Under the pieces are notes generated by a model, which had not been told where the DNA came from, did no database searches, and saw nothing but the letters and a program-made list of their open reading frames with translations. Source: a bacterium (lineage in GTDB: Bacteria > Arandabacterota > Arandabacteria > Arandabacterales > Arandabacteraceae). Taken from it: a DNA stretch of 64,000 nucleotides. The stretch lies in the NCBI GenBank assembly GCA_029933125.1, contig JAOZOU010000002.1, forward strand, positions 108,181 through 172,180. The letters run 5' to 3'. Below, in pieces: positions 25,510 through 33,993 of the stretch. A program made the translations under genes and the position numbers. Position 1 is the stretch's first letter; every line of letters begins with the position of its first letter.

Positions 25510-25734
25510 ATGAATCGTGAGCCTGCCTTAACTCTGGATTTGAGAGGTCTTGCCTGCCCCTTTGTTGTCACCGAGCTCACAAAAGCTCTTAAGAAGACTG
25601 AGCGGGGATGCATTCTTGAGCTTCTTCTTGAAGCCGATCAGATTGATGACGTTACTGCCTTTTGCGAAGTGGTCGGATGCGAGCTTCTCGAAACTCAAAA
25701 GGGAGAGACCATTCGCATCCTGCTAAGGAGATAA
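25510..25734 (+). CDS. TusA/SirA-like sulfur-carrier protein
   Basis: A 74-residue protein of the TusA family, which passes persulfide sulfur to tRNA thiolation, molybdenum cofactor or sulfur-oxidation enzymes. LDLRGLACPFVVTELTKAL (residues 9-27) carries the active Cys17, but the usual CPxP motif is CPFV here, so the second Pro is missing. The rest of the beta-alpha-beta-alpha fold is normal in length. A weak ribosome site (TTAGGG) precedes the ATG. It is four bases before the amidohydrolase gene and close to the Fe-S scaffold gene, in line with sulfur trafficking. Confidence 0.82.
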   Translation: MNREPALTLDLRGLACPFVVTELTKALKKTERGCILELLLEADQIDDVTAFCEVVGCELLETQKGETIRILLRR

Positions 25735-25738
25735 AGAG

Positions 25739-27280
25739 ATGGCTCAGCGAACTGTACTCGGTGGGGGAGCAGTCTACCTGGGATCGGGGAAATTCTATCA
25801 CAGGGGCTATGTTGTCATAGAAGGCGAGACTATCGTTGGGTTAGGCGAGGGGGACTTTGGGAAATCCGGAGGCTGCAGGGTAATTGATGTAAGCGGAGGG
25901 ACAATTCTTCCTGGGCTTGCCGATTCCCATATACACCTTGTTGCATATGCGCTCTCACGCTTGAGGCTCGATCTCACACAAGTGGCATCACTTGATTCCG
26001 CTCTTGCCATGATACGCGAGCGAGTAAAGGGCCTTAAGCCTGGAGAGTGGCTGCTCGGCAGGGGGTGGGATAAGCAAAGGTGGAAGCTTGAGCATTTTCC
26101 CACAAGATGGATGCTTGATCGTGTGGCACCAAGCAATCCTGTTGCTCTCGATAGCCATGATGGACATCTTGTTTGGATAAACTCTGCTGCCCTCAGGGAG
26201 CTTGGACTTGAGAAAGAGCTTCCTCAGGTTGAAGGTGGCAAGATTGAAATCGATTCTCAAGGTCGGCCGACAGGCATATTTATGGAAAAGGCGGTTAGCC
26301 TTGTGCGGAGCAAAATCAATTATGAAGATTTGGAGCGATGCGTCAATGCCATTCGCGATGCCTGTGATCATTTGGCCAGTCTAGGCTTAACCTGTGTTCA
26401 TACCATCGAGGGTAAGGAACTTTCGAGATTGCTTGACATAGCTTTGAGGGAAGGGAAGGTGGGGCTTCACCTTTTCAGAATGCAGGAAATAGGCTCAATT
26501 GGCGAGATGGATGAGATTTCACCTTCAACTCAAGGCATAAAGCTTTATGCAGATGGGGCTTTGGGCTCGCAGACAGCCTACATGTTTGAAGCTTACAAGG
26601 GCCAGCCTGAGAACTTTGGGATTAGAGCAAGTGAGAAGGAAGAGATTGAAGAGATGGCAATGGCTGCAGCTGGGAGAGGTCTTGGAGTTGCGGTCCATGC
26701 AATAGGCGATAGAGCAAATAGCGAGGTTCTCGATGCCTATGAGAAAGTCCGCGCAAAGTATCCTGGAGCTAATCTACGCATAGAGCATGCCCAGGTTTTG
26801 TGTCAGGCTGATGTCAAGAGATTTGCTACCTTGGGGATTGTTGCTTCTATGCAGCCAATCCATGCTGTAAGCGATATGGATGTGGCTTCACGCTATTGGG
26901 GCGAGAGGTGTAAGCATGCATACGCCTGGAGAGATTTGCTCGAGGCTGGGACAATCCTTGCCTTCGGCTCAGATGCGCCAATAGAGGACCCAGATCCCCT
27001 TAAGGGAATACATGCAGCTGTGACACGAGCCAGACCCGGAGAGAAGTTGTCCTGGTATCCTGAGCAATGCCTGAGCATTGGGGAGGCTATTGATTGCTAT
27101 ACGAAGGGTGCGTCAATAGCCGCAGGCTGTTATGATAGGCGAGGATCCATTGCCGTCGGCAAGCAGGCTGATCTTACAGTCTTAAGCAGTGATATCTTGG
27201 GAAACCCAGATTCTGATGTGATTTCGCAAACAAAGGTCCGCATGACAATAATTGGTGGGAGGGTTGCCTATGCTGCCTGA
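25739..27280 (+). CDS. Amidohydrolase 3 family metal-dependent hydrolase (YtcJ-like)
   Basis: A 513-residue cytoplasmic TIM-barrel metallohydrolase. The metal-binding HxH (DSHIHL, His64 and His66), the conserved YADGALGSQTA (about residues 277-287), HAIGDRA and HAQV ligand motifs, and the terminal GSDAPIEDPDPLKGI are intact. Relatives hydrolyse formamides and other C-N bonds, but substrates of most members are unknown. A clear AAGGAGATAAAG site precedes the ATG, four bases after the TusA-like stop, so translation may be coupled. Confidence 0.88.
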   Translation: MAQRTVLGGGAVYLGSGKFYHRGYVVIEGETIVGLGEGDFGKSGGCRVIDVSGGTILPGLADSHIHLVAYALSRLRLDLTQVASLDSALAMIRERVKGLKPGEWLLGRGWDKQRWKLEHFPTRWMLDRVAPSNPVALDSHDGHLVWINSAALRELGLEKELPQVEGGKIEIDSQGRPTGIFMEKAVSLVRSKINYEDLERCVNAIRDACDHLASLGLTCVHTIEGKELSRLLDIALREGKVGLHLFRMQEIGSIGEMDEISPSTQGIKLYADGALGSQTAYMFEAYKGQPENFGIRASEKEEIEEMAMAAAGRGLGVAVHAIGDRANSEVLDAYEKVRAKYPGANLRIEHAQVLCQADVKRFATLGIVASMQPIHAVSDMDVASRYWGERCKHAYAWRDLLEAGTILAFGSDAPIEDPDPLKGIHAAVTRARPGEKLSWYPEQCLSIGEAIDCYTKGASIAAGCYDRRGSIAVGKQADLTVLSSDILGNPDSDVISQTKVRMTIIGGRVAYAA

Positions 27281-27325
27281 TTCTGCCAAGGCTTGCTTCT
27301 AAAGCCCCTCTCATGGAGAGACTTG

Positions 27326-29974
27326 ATGAAGCGTTTGAGGCTCGCAAGAAGTGGAGCAATCGGCATTGGGGCCCCTTTTCTCCTTCTTGGAGTTGTTCTC
27401 ACGTTGCTCTCACCTGCAGGAGATCTCCGTGCAGCAATTGAGAAGGTCGAAGTGACATTTTCAGCAGATGATCTTAGAATTCGGAAGTTCCATGGATATG
27501 ATGTGATCTATTTGAGCGGGACAAATTGGTTGAATGCACCTGGCATACCGTGTCTTCCTGTAAAACCTCTAAGGCTCGACCTGCCACCCGGTGCAGTTCT
27601 TAAGAAATTCAGAACCACTGTTTGGGAAAGTACCATTGTTGAGGGCGACTACTCAATCCTGCCATATCAGTTGCCTAGAGCGATATCTCGGGTCTGTCCA
27701 GATTCTCTCGATACTTTCAGCTATGACAGTTTCGGTATCTATCCTCGAGCTCCTGCTGAGATAGTAAGGTCAACAGCGCAAAGGAGGCGAACGCGATGCG
27801 ACATACTTGTCTATCCAGTACGCTATATTGCGGCGCAGGGTAGGGTCGTGCTCTATGGGAGGATTGTGCTTGATGTTTGCTATGATCTCACTTCATCTGA
27901 GGCCGGTGAGTCAGGCGATAAGATGAAGTGGTGCAATCTCGTACACCTTTTGAGTGAGAACGGCTACCACCTTGAAAGTCACAAGATGCATGATGCGCCC
28001 AAGCTCCCCATCGGTGGGCACGTCGACTATCTTATTGTAACAAGTGAGGAGCTTAGAGCAGCCTTCGAACCTCTTCGAAGATGGAAGATGCGCAAGGGTC
28101 TTTCATCCACTGTCATTGCAGTAGAGACCATTGCCTATACATATGATGGCAAGGATCTGGCTGAGAAGATTCGCAACTGTATCAGAGATTTTCACGATGT
28201 GCTTTCAACACAGTGGGTGCTTCTCGGTGGGGATGTGGATATTGTTCCAACGCGCATAGCAGACGTCCCCGTTTCAGATCGACCTTACCTTCCTTGTGAT
28301 CTCTATTATTCCGACCTCGATGGCACCTGGAACGATGATGGTGATCTGCGCTGGGGTGAGGTTCCTGATGATAGCATAGATATGTATAGCGATGTCTATG
28401 TGGGAAGAGCACCCGTTTCGACACCCGCTGAAGCTGAGATATTTGTCAACAAGGTCTTAACCTACGAGGGCTGCCACGGTGGCACTGAAATAGCTCAGGA
28501 CAGTTTACTCTTTGCCGGGGAAGTCCTCTGGGGCGACCCTGCCTTGCCCAATGATCCTGAATACACAGATGGGGGAAGGTGCAAGGACGTCCTTGATAGC
28601 CTTTGCCTTCCTGAGGACATTGAGCCCATCAAGCTCTATGAGACGAGAGGCAATCTCAACCGCTCCAGCATGATTTCACACCTCAACAGTGGTATGGATA
28701 TCATCAATCTTGTCTGTCATGGGCAGTATACTTCAATATCTGTTGGGTCAGATCTTTTGACCAACGTTGATCTTGAAAGCCTTACCAACACACCTTGTTT
28801 CGGAGTGCTCTACTCGACAGCCTGCTATTCCGGAGGCTTTGATCAGCCAGAGTGCATCGGAGAAGCCTGGGTGCTCAGCCCTGCTGGTGGAGGGTTTTTC
28901 ATAGGGAATTCGCGTTACGGATACAACTTGCCGGGTTTTCCTGGTGAAGGACCTTCCGACCTCCTCGATCAAGCCTTCTTCAAGGCTGTCTTCATAGACA
29001 ACACGGACGAGCTTGGTAAGGCTCACTCTCAGGCCAAGGATGAATACGTTTCCCAGGCAATAGGCGACCCTTACTTGAGATATGTGATCTATGAGCTAAA
29101 CCTGCTTGGTGATCCTGAGTCAGACATCTGGAAAGCCAAGCCAAAGATACTGAGCGTGTGGCATCCATCATGCCTAGCCCTCAGTAGCAATGTCTTTGAA
29201 GTTGAGGTAAGTGATGGAAGTGGTGGTGTCGAAGGGGCAACTGTCTGTCTCTGGAAGGCTGGCGAGATCTATGAAGTTGATTCCACAGATGCTACAGGCC
29301 AAACTATCTTCGTAGTTCAACCAGCATATCCTGGTACCCTGCTCGTAACCGTGACTGCACCTTCATTCCTTCCCTATCTTGGGCAGGCAGTCATATGTGA
29401 GACCCATTCATCTCCCAGAGATGTCGAAGCCTGTGAAGTGAAAGGTCCTGCTGTCATGGTATCGTGGGGTTATGAAGGGGAACCCGGTAGTATCTTTAGA
29501 ATCTACCGTAAGCCCCCAGGCAGGTGGTTCCCGATTGGAGAAGTCTCCCTGCCTGAGACTTCCTTCTGTGATTTTGACGTTGCCGAAGGAGGGACCTACC
29601 GCTACTGGGTCTCGGCTGTGGATCCAGCAGGCTGCGAAAGCGAGCGGATTGAGGCACCCCCAGTTAAAGTTATGGGCTCTGAGGCAGCATCTCAGCCTCT
29701 TCAACCCGGCCTGACAGTTGAACCCAATCCCTTCGTAGGTAATCTCAAGATTATCTGCACAGGTATGGCTGAGGCGAAGTTGCGTGTTTCGGTTTACGAT
29801 GTCACAGGTAGCAGGGTGGATGAAATTCTTTGCGAGAGCGATGGGAAGCAGCATCTCGTGGGCTTGTGGGATGGTAAGGGTAGCGATGGTAGAGATATGG
29901 CACCTGGTATCTATTTCGTTCGCACCATCTCACGCAGACGAATCTTTGTGAGCAAGGTTGTCCTCATGAGATGA
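27326..29974 (+). CDS. Second gingipain-like cysteine protease (C25) with sorting domain
   Basis: A secreted protein of 882 residues. The signal or anchor segment (about residues 10-34, GIGAPFLLLGVVLTLLSPAG) is followed by a propeptide and a C25 domain with His465 (LVCHGQYTS) and Cys500 (TACYSGG), almost the same positions as in the first protease. The shared segment YYSDLDGTWNDDGD lies in both. C-terminal to it are an Ig-like domain, a fibronectin-like segment (about 700-800) and the FlgD-like sorting domain ending KVVLMR. The ATG at 27326 follows GGAGAG; an earlier in-frame ATG at 27293 lacks one. It converges on the next gene with one base between stops. Confidence 0.87.
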   Translation: MKRLRLARSGAIGIGAPFLLLGVVLTLLSPAGDLRAAIEKVEVTFSADDLRIRKFHGYDVIYLSGTNWLNAPGIPCLPVKPLRLDLPPGAVLKKFRTTVWESTIVEGDYSILPYQLPRAISRVCPDSLDTFSYDSFGIYPRAPAEIVRSTAQRRRTRCDILVYPVRYIAAQGRVVLYGRIVLDVCYDLTSSEAGESGDKMKWCNLVHLLSENGYHLESHKMHDAPKLPIGGHVDYLIVTSEELRAAFEPLRRWKMRKGLSSTVIAVETIAYTYDGKDLAEKIRNCIRDFHDVLSTQWVLLGGDVDIVPTRIADVPVSDRPYLPCDLYYSDLDGTWNDDGDLRWGEVPDDSIDMYSDVYVGRAPVSTPAEAEIFVNKVLTYEGCHGGTEIAQDSLLFAGEVLWGDPALPNDPEYTDGGRCKDVLDSLCLPEDIEPIKLYETRGNLNRSSMISHLNSGMDIINLVCHGQYTSISVGSDLLTNVDLESLTNTPCFGVLYSTACYSGGFDQPECIGEAWVLSPAGGGFFIGNSRYGYNLPGFPGEGPSDLLDQAFFKAVFIDNTDELGKAHSQAKDEYVSQAIGDPYLRYVIYELNLLGDPESDIWKAKPKILSVWHPSCLALSSNVFEVEVSDGSGGVEGATVCLWKAGEIYEVDSTDATGQTIFVVQPAYPGTLLVTVTAPSFLPYLGQAVICETHSSPRDVEACEVKGPAVMVSWGYEGEPGSIFRIYRKPPGRWFPIGEVSLPETSFCDFDVAEGGTYRYWVSAVDPAGCESERIEAPPVKVMGSEAASQPLQPGLTVEPNPFVGNLKIICTGMAEAKLRVSVYDVTGSRVDEILCESDGKQHLVGLWDGKGSDGRDMAPGIYFVRTISRRRIFVSKVVLMR

Positions 29975-29975
29975 T

Positions 29976-31841
29976 CTAGTGAAGTCTTACCACCTTGTAG
30001 GTTTGGTGAACTGTGTCACATGTGAATTCAATGAAGTAAACCCCTGCTGAGATGTCCCTACCATCACGAGTTTTCCCATTCCAGGATACTGAGTGAATGC
30101 CGGGCTCGAACCGCGTGCTGGCAATTCTTGCAAGCTCGCGCCCGGAAACAGAGTAAGCTGCAAGCTTCACATGTGACTGCCGAGCCACAAAGAAACGAAT
30201 GGCTGTTTCATTGGAGAAGGGATTGGGTGTGGCTGAGAGGAGTCTGGACCTAAGGTGCAAGCCTGATCCCCTCTCATATGCATCTATGTATTCATCCGTC
30301 CCCGCCACAACCCAGAGCGTCTTAGCCCTGGTCACATCGAAGGCGTAAGGCAACTCATCTTGTGTGATCCGAAGATCGAGATCTGGATCATAGATCGCAA
30401 TCTGCCAGGTTGCAGGTATAGGACTGATAACCTCTAAATCAAGAGAAACGGGTGTCTTCTGGGATGCTTCAACTGTCACCTCCCACCTGGCTCCTGAGGA
30501 GGTTCTCCTCTTGACACTGCGCACAAACGCATCCCCATCGTCATAGAGAACAACTCGCGAGTAAGAGCCTATCGGGGGTGGAGCATGAAGATCCAGCCAA
30601 TCTTTAGCGTCACTTGCATCATAGCAAAGTCCAGCCAGAGCCTGTGAAACAAGTGATCCGTTCTTCTTAAGATCGATCTTTAGCAATGGGGATATGTTTG
30701 GTGTGGCAAGCGACTTCATCTCAGGGATGCTCGCGACAGGAGGGATGAGAAGATCAACATCGGTTGTACTTGCGTTGTAGATCCAATAGCCCCTCCAGGG
30801 CTCGAGCACTGACTCAAAGCTATGATATGTACCATCATAGGATATAAGGTTATCTTCCACATAGATGGTATCGTGCCCAACGACATATTGTTCGCCAACA
30901 GGGTAGTTTTTGCCCTCATAGAGAATCTCGACTGATGGCCAGTCTGTGGGAAAAGCAAACGGAGTTGCGATTTGATTCCAGCCCTGCTTGAGATGAACTT
31001 GATATGGTCTTGCAATGTCGACGTTGGTGCCGCTGAAATCAAAAGCATGGGGCTCATCGCATATCAGCCAGAAGGCGCGACCCGGTGCAAAATCTTCGAT
31101 CTCAGGATACTCATCGTAGCATGCACTTGAGCAAGCTGCACTCTGGGCATTCCATCTACCGAGGCGCCAGCGGGCGGGATCATAGGAACCGAGATCGTCA
31201 AGGAGGACACTATCGGGCAATCCGTTTGTGGATCCAGGCAGGGAGATCATTCTATACCGACGTGCTGGTAAGGTGAAAGGACAAACAAGATCATTGTACC
31301 ATACTCTAACAGTGACAAGATGCGAAGGTGCATTTGCTGGAAGGGTTGATGTATTGCCAAGAACGTCTTGGGCTTCGATATAGTAGGCGAGACCCTTTTC
31401 GGTAACAAGTGATGGTGAGACTGTAGCTGCATAGGTAGAATCGGATATTGACTGCATGGCTTTTCTGCGGAATATAGTCCTTCCACCTTCTCTGAACCAG
31501 AGTATGACAGAATCAACACCGCTTGGCATATCACTAACCTTGGCTTGAATCTCAAGTGGCATTCTTGCAACTACAAGCCCTGGTGGTGTGTGAGCTATGA
31601 GAGGTGGCTGGTTGTCAGAGACAAGTGAGGCAAAGCCTTGATAAAGGCTATACTCACCGGACTGGCCAAAACCAATTGGAGAAGCCTGTCCTCCTATGGA
31701 TGTCAATCTATAGCTATCTGAAGAACCTTCCTGGCCAATGCTTGCGAGCACGCTGGCAGGTATGGAATAAGTGGCGCAAGTCTGGACGGCAAAGCCCAAA
31801 AGAAACGTAAGGAACAAAATGCTTATTGGCCAGCGTTTCAT
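29976..31841 (-). CDS. Exported protein with C-terminal FlgD/Por-type sorting domain
   Basis: A 621-residue secreted protein. A signal peptide (ISILFLTFLLGFAVQTCA) is followed by a short domain (residues about 20-75, SYRLTSIGGQASPIGFGQSG) common in exported proteins of FCB phyla, a beta domain (about 80-190), a middle region with no known family (about 190-540), and the sorting domain (about 545-621; ATPNPFSNETAIRFFV to KVVRLH). CAGGGGGTGATTGG precedes the ATG. Its own stop lies one base from the stop of the convergent protease gene. It is the last gene of a three-gene minus-strand cluster. Function unknown; binding or structural surface role inferred. Confidence 0.78.
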   Translation of the reverse strand: MKRWPISILFLTFLLGFAVQTCATYSIPASVLASIGQEGSSDSYRLTSIGGQASPIGFGQSGEYSLYQGFASLVSDNQPPLIAHTPPGLVVARMPLEIQAKVSDMPSGVDSVILWFREGGRTIFRRKAMQSISDSTYAATVSPSLVTEKGLAYYIEAQDVLGNTSTLPANAPSHLVTVRVWYNDLVCPFTLPARRYRMISLPGSTNGLPDSVLLDDLGSYDPARWRLGRWNAQSAACSSACYDEYPEIEDFAPGRAFWLICDEPHAFDFSGTNVDIARPYQVHLKQGWNQIATPFAFPTDWPSVEILYEGKNYPVGEQYVVGHDTIYVEDNLISYDGTYHSFESVLEPWRGYWIYNASTTDVDLLIPPVASIPEMKSLATPNISPLLKIDLKKNGSLVSQALAGLCYDASDAKDWLDLHAPPPIGSYSRVVLYDDGDAFVRSVKRRTSSGARWEVTVEASQKTPVSLDLEVISPIPATWQIAIYDPDLDLRITQDELPYAFDVTRAKTLWVVAGTDEYIDAYERGSGLHLRSRLLSATPNPFSNETAIRFFVARQSHVKLAAYSVSGRELARIASTRFEPGIHSVSWNGKTRDGRDISAGVYFIEFTCDTVHQTYKVVRLH

Positions 31842-31857
31842 CCAATCACCCCCTGCC

Positions 31858-33456
31858 TCATTCCTGATCGCTTCTAGCATAGCCACTGGATTGCCCGCTG
31901 AGTGAAGCACCCTCGAGCCCTGGCAGGTCGTACTGATAATAGGTGACAGTTAGTGAAGCATTCTTAAGCTCATTTCTGGCATCGGCATCTATTGCCAATA
32001 CAAGATCTGCAACTAAATATACAGTATGAGTGCCCTGGGTTACCTCGACCACAGTAGAGCCCCCAATTGGTCGTGATGGGACTATGACGGGTTCTCCCCC
32101 GAAGAGGGTATCCTGCATGCTACTCCTTACGAAATATGTCATAGCATCTGTGGTGTCAACCGCGATACCGTACTCCGCAACATATCTTCTTCCGACCCAG
32201 TGTGGAGGTCCTCCCTCGAGTATGACATCAAGCAGCTGGGTTGCGCTGAAATGAATCAGGAGAAAACCGTCTGCCGGCACATCGATATCAAGGTGTGCTA
32301 CTACCTCTATCTCATCGGTCGTCGATTCATAGACCTCTTCGAATACACTTGCAACTGCTGGAGGATAGTGATGTGCAAATGGCAGGGTCGAGGCATCACT
32401 CGCGTGTGAAATTTCAACGTCACCTGTTGTTCCACCGCCTGAGAGACCCGGCCCTGCAATGACCTCAGAAATATCACCGATCTCAATGTGGGAGTGAAGT
32501 GTGGTCATACCACCGCCCGTTAGCTCATTCTTCTGTGAGACCGTGAGAAGGCGTGGATCATTGTTAACAACTGCTACTCCCTGTATGCGCTCAGGTGCCA
32601 TAGTGCCTGACGTTATGAGTGAGGCATCAGTTGTTATGTCATCTGTGCCATCGGTAAATCCACTTGGCACGCCTGTAAGAACGTCCCAGTGAACAAGGTC
32701 TAAACCCTGGTTAGGAGGGGAGCCGTCACTCAGCCTGAGCGTGTCTTTGAGAACGTACTGGGGATGGTCATTGTCAAGTAAACCGATGAGGGAGCCGTGA
32801 TCGATTGATCCTGTTGGACCTGCATCATCAACTCCATCCGCAAAACCCGAGGGCACACCGCCAAGGTTGTCCCAGTGAACAAGGGTCGGACCCTCGTTGG
32901 GAGGAGTGCCATCAGATGTGTTGAGCTGCGATTGCTTGTAATACCTTGAGTCGTGCGAGTGGTGGGCACTCGCAAATTCTGAGGAGTCCATATCATCAAG
33001 GAGATCGGCATTGCCTGCTTCGATGGCATAACCCGAAGAGGCTGTATATGAAGCCGTATCCGCCTTGGTCGCATTGTACGCCTTTGATGCGTAGAAGCAA
33101 TAGCCAACACTTACGATCTCAGCCCTCGGGAGAATCTCAGGACTGTCCTCGATCGCGACGGAAAGCCATCTTCGCGAGCCATTGAAGACCGATTTGGGTA
33201 TGGGTTCAGTGCTTCCAAGGAGGACATTGAAGGAGCCATTTTCGAAAGTAACACTCTGAACCTCTTCCCAAAGATAGTTTCCTCCCTCAGCACTATTGTA
33301 TATCCGAAATCTTACGCTCTTGGTCCCGTTGACTGGCTTACCATTTTGAAGCAATGAGCCCTGATAGTTTATCATCTGAGGTATTGCATGGAGGTCGGTT
33401 GCAGCGGCTACAAGCATGACTATTGCGATCAAGGCAAGTGATTTGACATTTTTCAT
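31858..33456 (-). CDS. Exported repeat-containing protein with tail-fibre-like N-terminus
   Basis: A 532-residue exported protein. A signal peptide (LALIAIVMLVAAATDLHA) is followed by an N-terminal domain (about 20-120: PQMINYQGSLLQNGKPVNGT and VRFRIYNSAEGGNYLW) seen in many large exported proteins of uncultured bacteria. Residues about 125-300 carry repeated modules (DGTPPNEGPTLVHWDNLGG and DGSPPNQGLDLVHWDVLTG, each followed by VPSGF) that resemble phage tail-fibre spacers, and the C-terminal 200 residues form a beta domain. There is no sorting domain. AGGAGG lies nine bases before the chosen ATG at 33456; an in-frame ATG at 33474 overlaps that site. Function unknown. Confidence 0.7.
   Translation of the reverse strand: MKNVKSLALIAIVMLVAAATDLHAIPQMINYQGSLLQNGKPVNGTKSVRFRIYNSAEGGNYLWEEVQSVTFENGSFNVLLGSTEPIPKSVFNGSRRWLSVAIEDSPEILPRAEIVSVGYCFYASKAYNATKADTASYTASSGYAIEAGNADLLDDMDSSEFASAHHSHDSRYYKQSQLNTSDGTPPNEGPTLVHWDNLGGVPSGFADGVDDAGPTGSIDHGSLIGLLDNDHPQYVLKDTLRLSDGSPPNQGLDLVHWDVLTGVPSGFTDGTDDITTDASLITSGTMAPERIQGVAVVNNDPRLLTVSQKNELTGGGMTTLHSHIEIGDISEVIAGPGLSGGGTTGDVEISHASDASTLPFAHHYPPAVASVFEEVYESTTDEIEVVAHLDIDVPADGFLLIHFSATQLLDVILEGGPPHWVGRRYVAEYGIAVDTTDAMTYFVRSSMQDTLFGGEPVIVPSRPIGGSTVVEVTQGTHTVYLVADLVLAIDADARNELKNASLTVTYYQYDLPGLEGASLSGQSSGYARSDQE
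32640..32922 (-). repeat. Diverged protein repeat in the exported protein
   Basis: Two modules of about 32 codons, at about 32836-32922 and 32640-32740, encode the same pattern: SDG-x-PPN-x-G, then LVHWD, then GVPSGF-x-DG-x-DD. They are separated by a spacer encoding TGSIDHGSLIGLLDNDHPQY. The nucleotide sequences are also partly conserved (CCCAGTGAACAAGG on the plus strand occurs in both). Confidence 0.7.
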
Positions 33457-33470
33457 GGCGCTCAACCTCC

Positions 33471-33842
33471 TCATCTTAGCGGTGGTTCAGGGAAATAAGG
33501 CAGTCTGGCCTGACCTGAGGTGCCTTTAGCTCTTGTTGCGAAGATTATGATCAGGGCTGTCAAGCCAGCGGCTACACCCCAGAGAACAGGTCTCTTGTAG
33601 AATCTCTCCATTTGGTTTGTCTGAGTGGCTGTCGAATCTGTAGGATTGAAGCCTTCCCGAGGTGGATAGAGAGGCACAGTGATCACATCGCCTGTCTCAG
33701 AAGCTGTGAGGGAATCAGGTGTGGCTTCCTGGTTTGATTGGCCAGGCTCACTATCGCAATAGGAAGTCTCAAGCACAAGTGCGTTGATTAGAAGCATGAC
33801 AAGCATGGAGGCAACCACCCTCTTAAGTATACCTTGAAGCAT
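33471..33842 (-). CDS. Small membrane-associated exported protein
   Basis: A 123-residue protein with an N-terminal signal or anchor segment (VVASMLVMLLINALVLETSYC), a polar linker rich in Ser, Thr, Gln and Pro (about 30-80) and a C-terminal transmembrane helix (VLWGVAAGLTALIIIFATR, about 88-106). The short tail after it ends PEPPLR. No family is recognised. The ATG at 33842 has GAGG eight bases upstream. Its stop overlaps an ATG of the next gene (ATGA), so it heads the cluster with the two exported proteins downstream and may anchor or assist one of them. Confidence 0.62.
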   Translation of the reverse strand: MLQGILKRVVASMLVMLLINALVLETSYCDSEPGQSNQEATPDSLTASETGDVITVPLYPPREGFNPTDSTATQTNQMERFYKRPVLWGVAAGLTALIIIFATRAKGTSGQARLPYFPEPPLR

Positions 33843-33866
33843 CCTTATCACCTCGCTCTTTGGGAC

Positions 33867-33896
33867 ATAGTTTCACATATGTGGGGCCTGTGTCAA
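33867..33896 (-). promoter_or_regulatory. Candidate promoter of the exported-protein cluster, with palindrome in spacer
   Basis: On the minus strand TTGACA (33896-33891) is followed after 18 bases by AACTAT (33872-33867). The spacer holds CACATATGTG (33874-33883), a perfect ten-base palindrome that could be a repressor site. The -10 box is weak. Confidence 0.4.
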
Positions 33897-33932
33897 AGCA
33901 AAAACTTGCAGCCTGATGCTATACGCGAGATT

Positions 33933-33970
33933 GAGAGAAAAAGAAACCGGGGGCAATTTCTGCCCCCGGT
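33933..33970 (-). terminator. Rho-independent terminator of the VWA/cohesin gene
   Basis: ACCGGGGGCA (33946-33955) and TGCCCCCGGT (33961-33970) form a ten-base stem with a five-base loop. Read on the minus strand it is followed by TTTCTTTTTCTCTC. It lies just after the stop of the large VWA protein gene. Confidence 0.88.
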
Positions 33971-33993
33971 AAATCCAGACTCGAGGCGAATTG

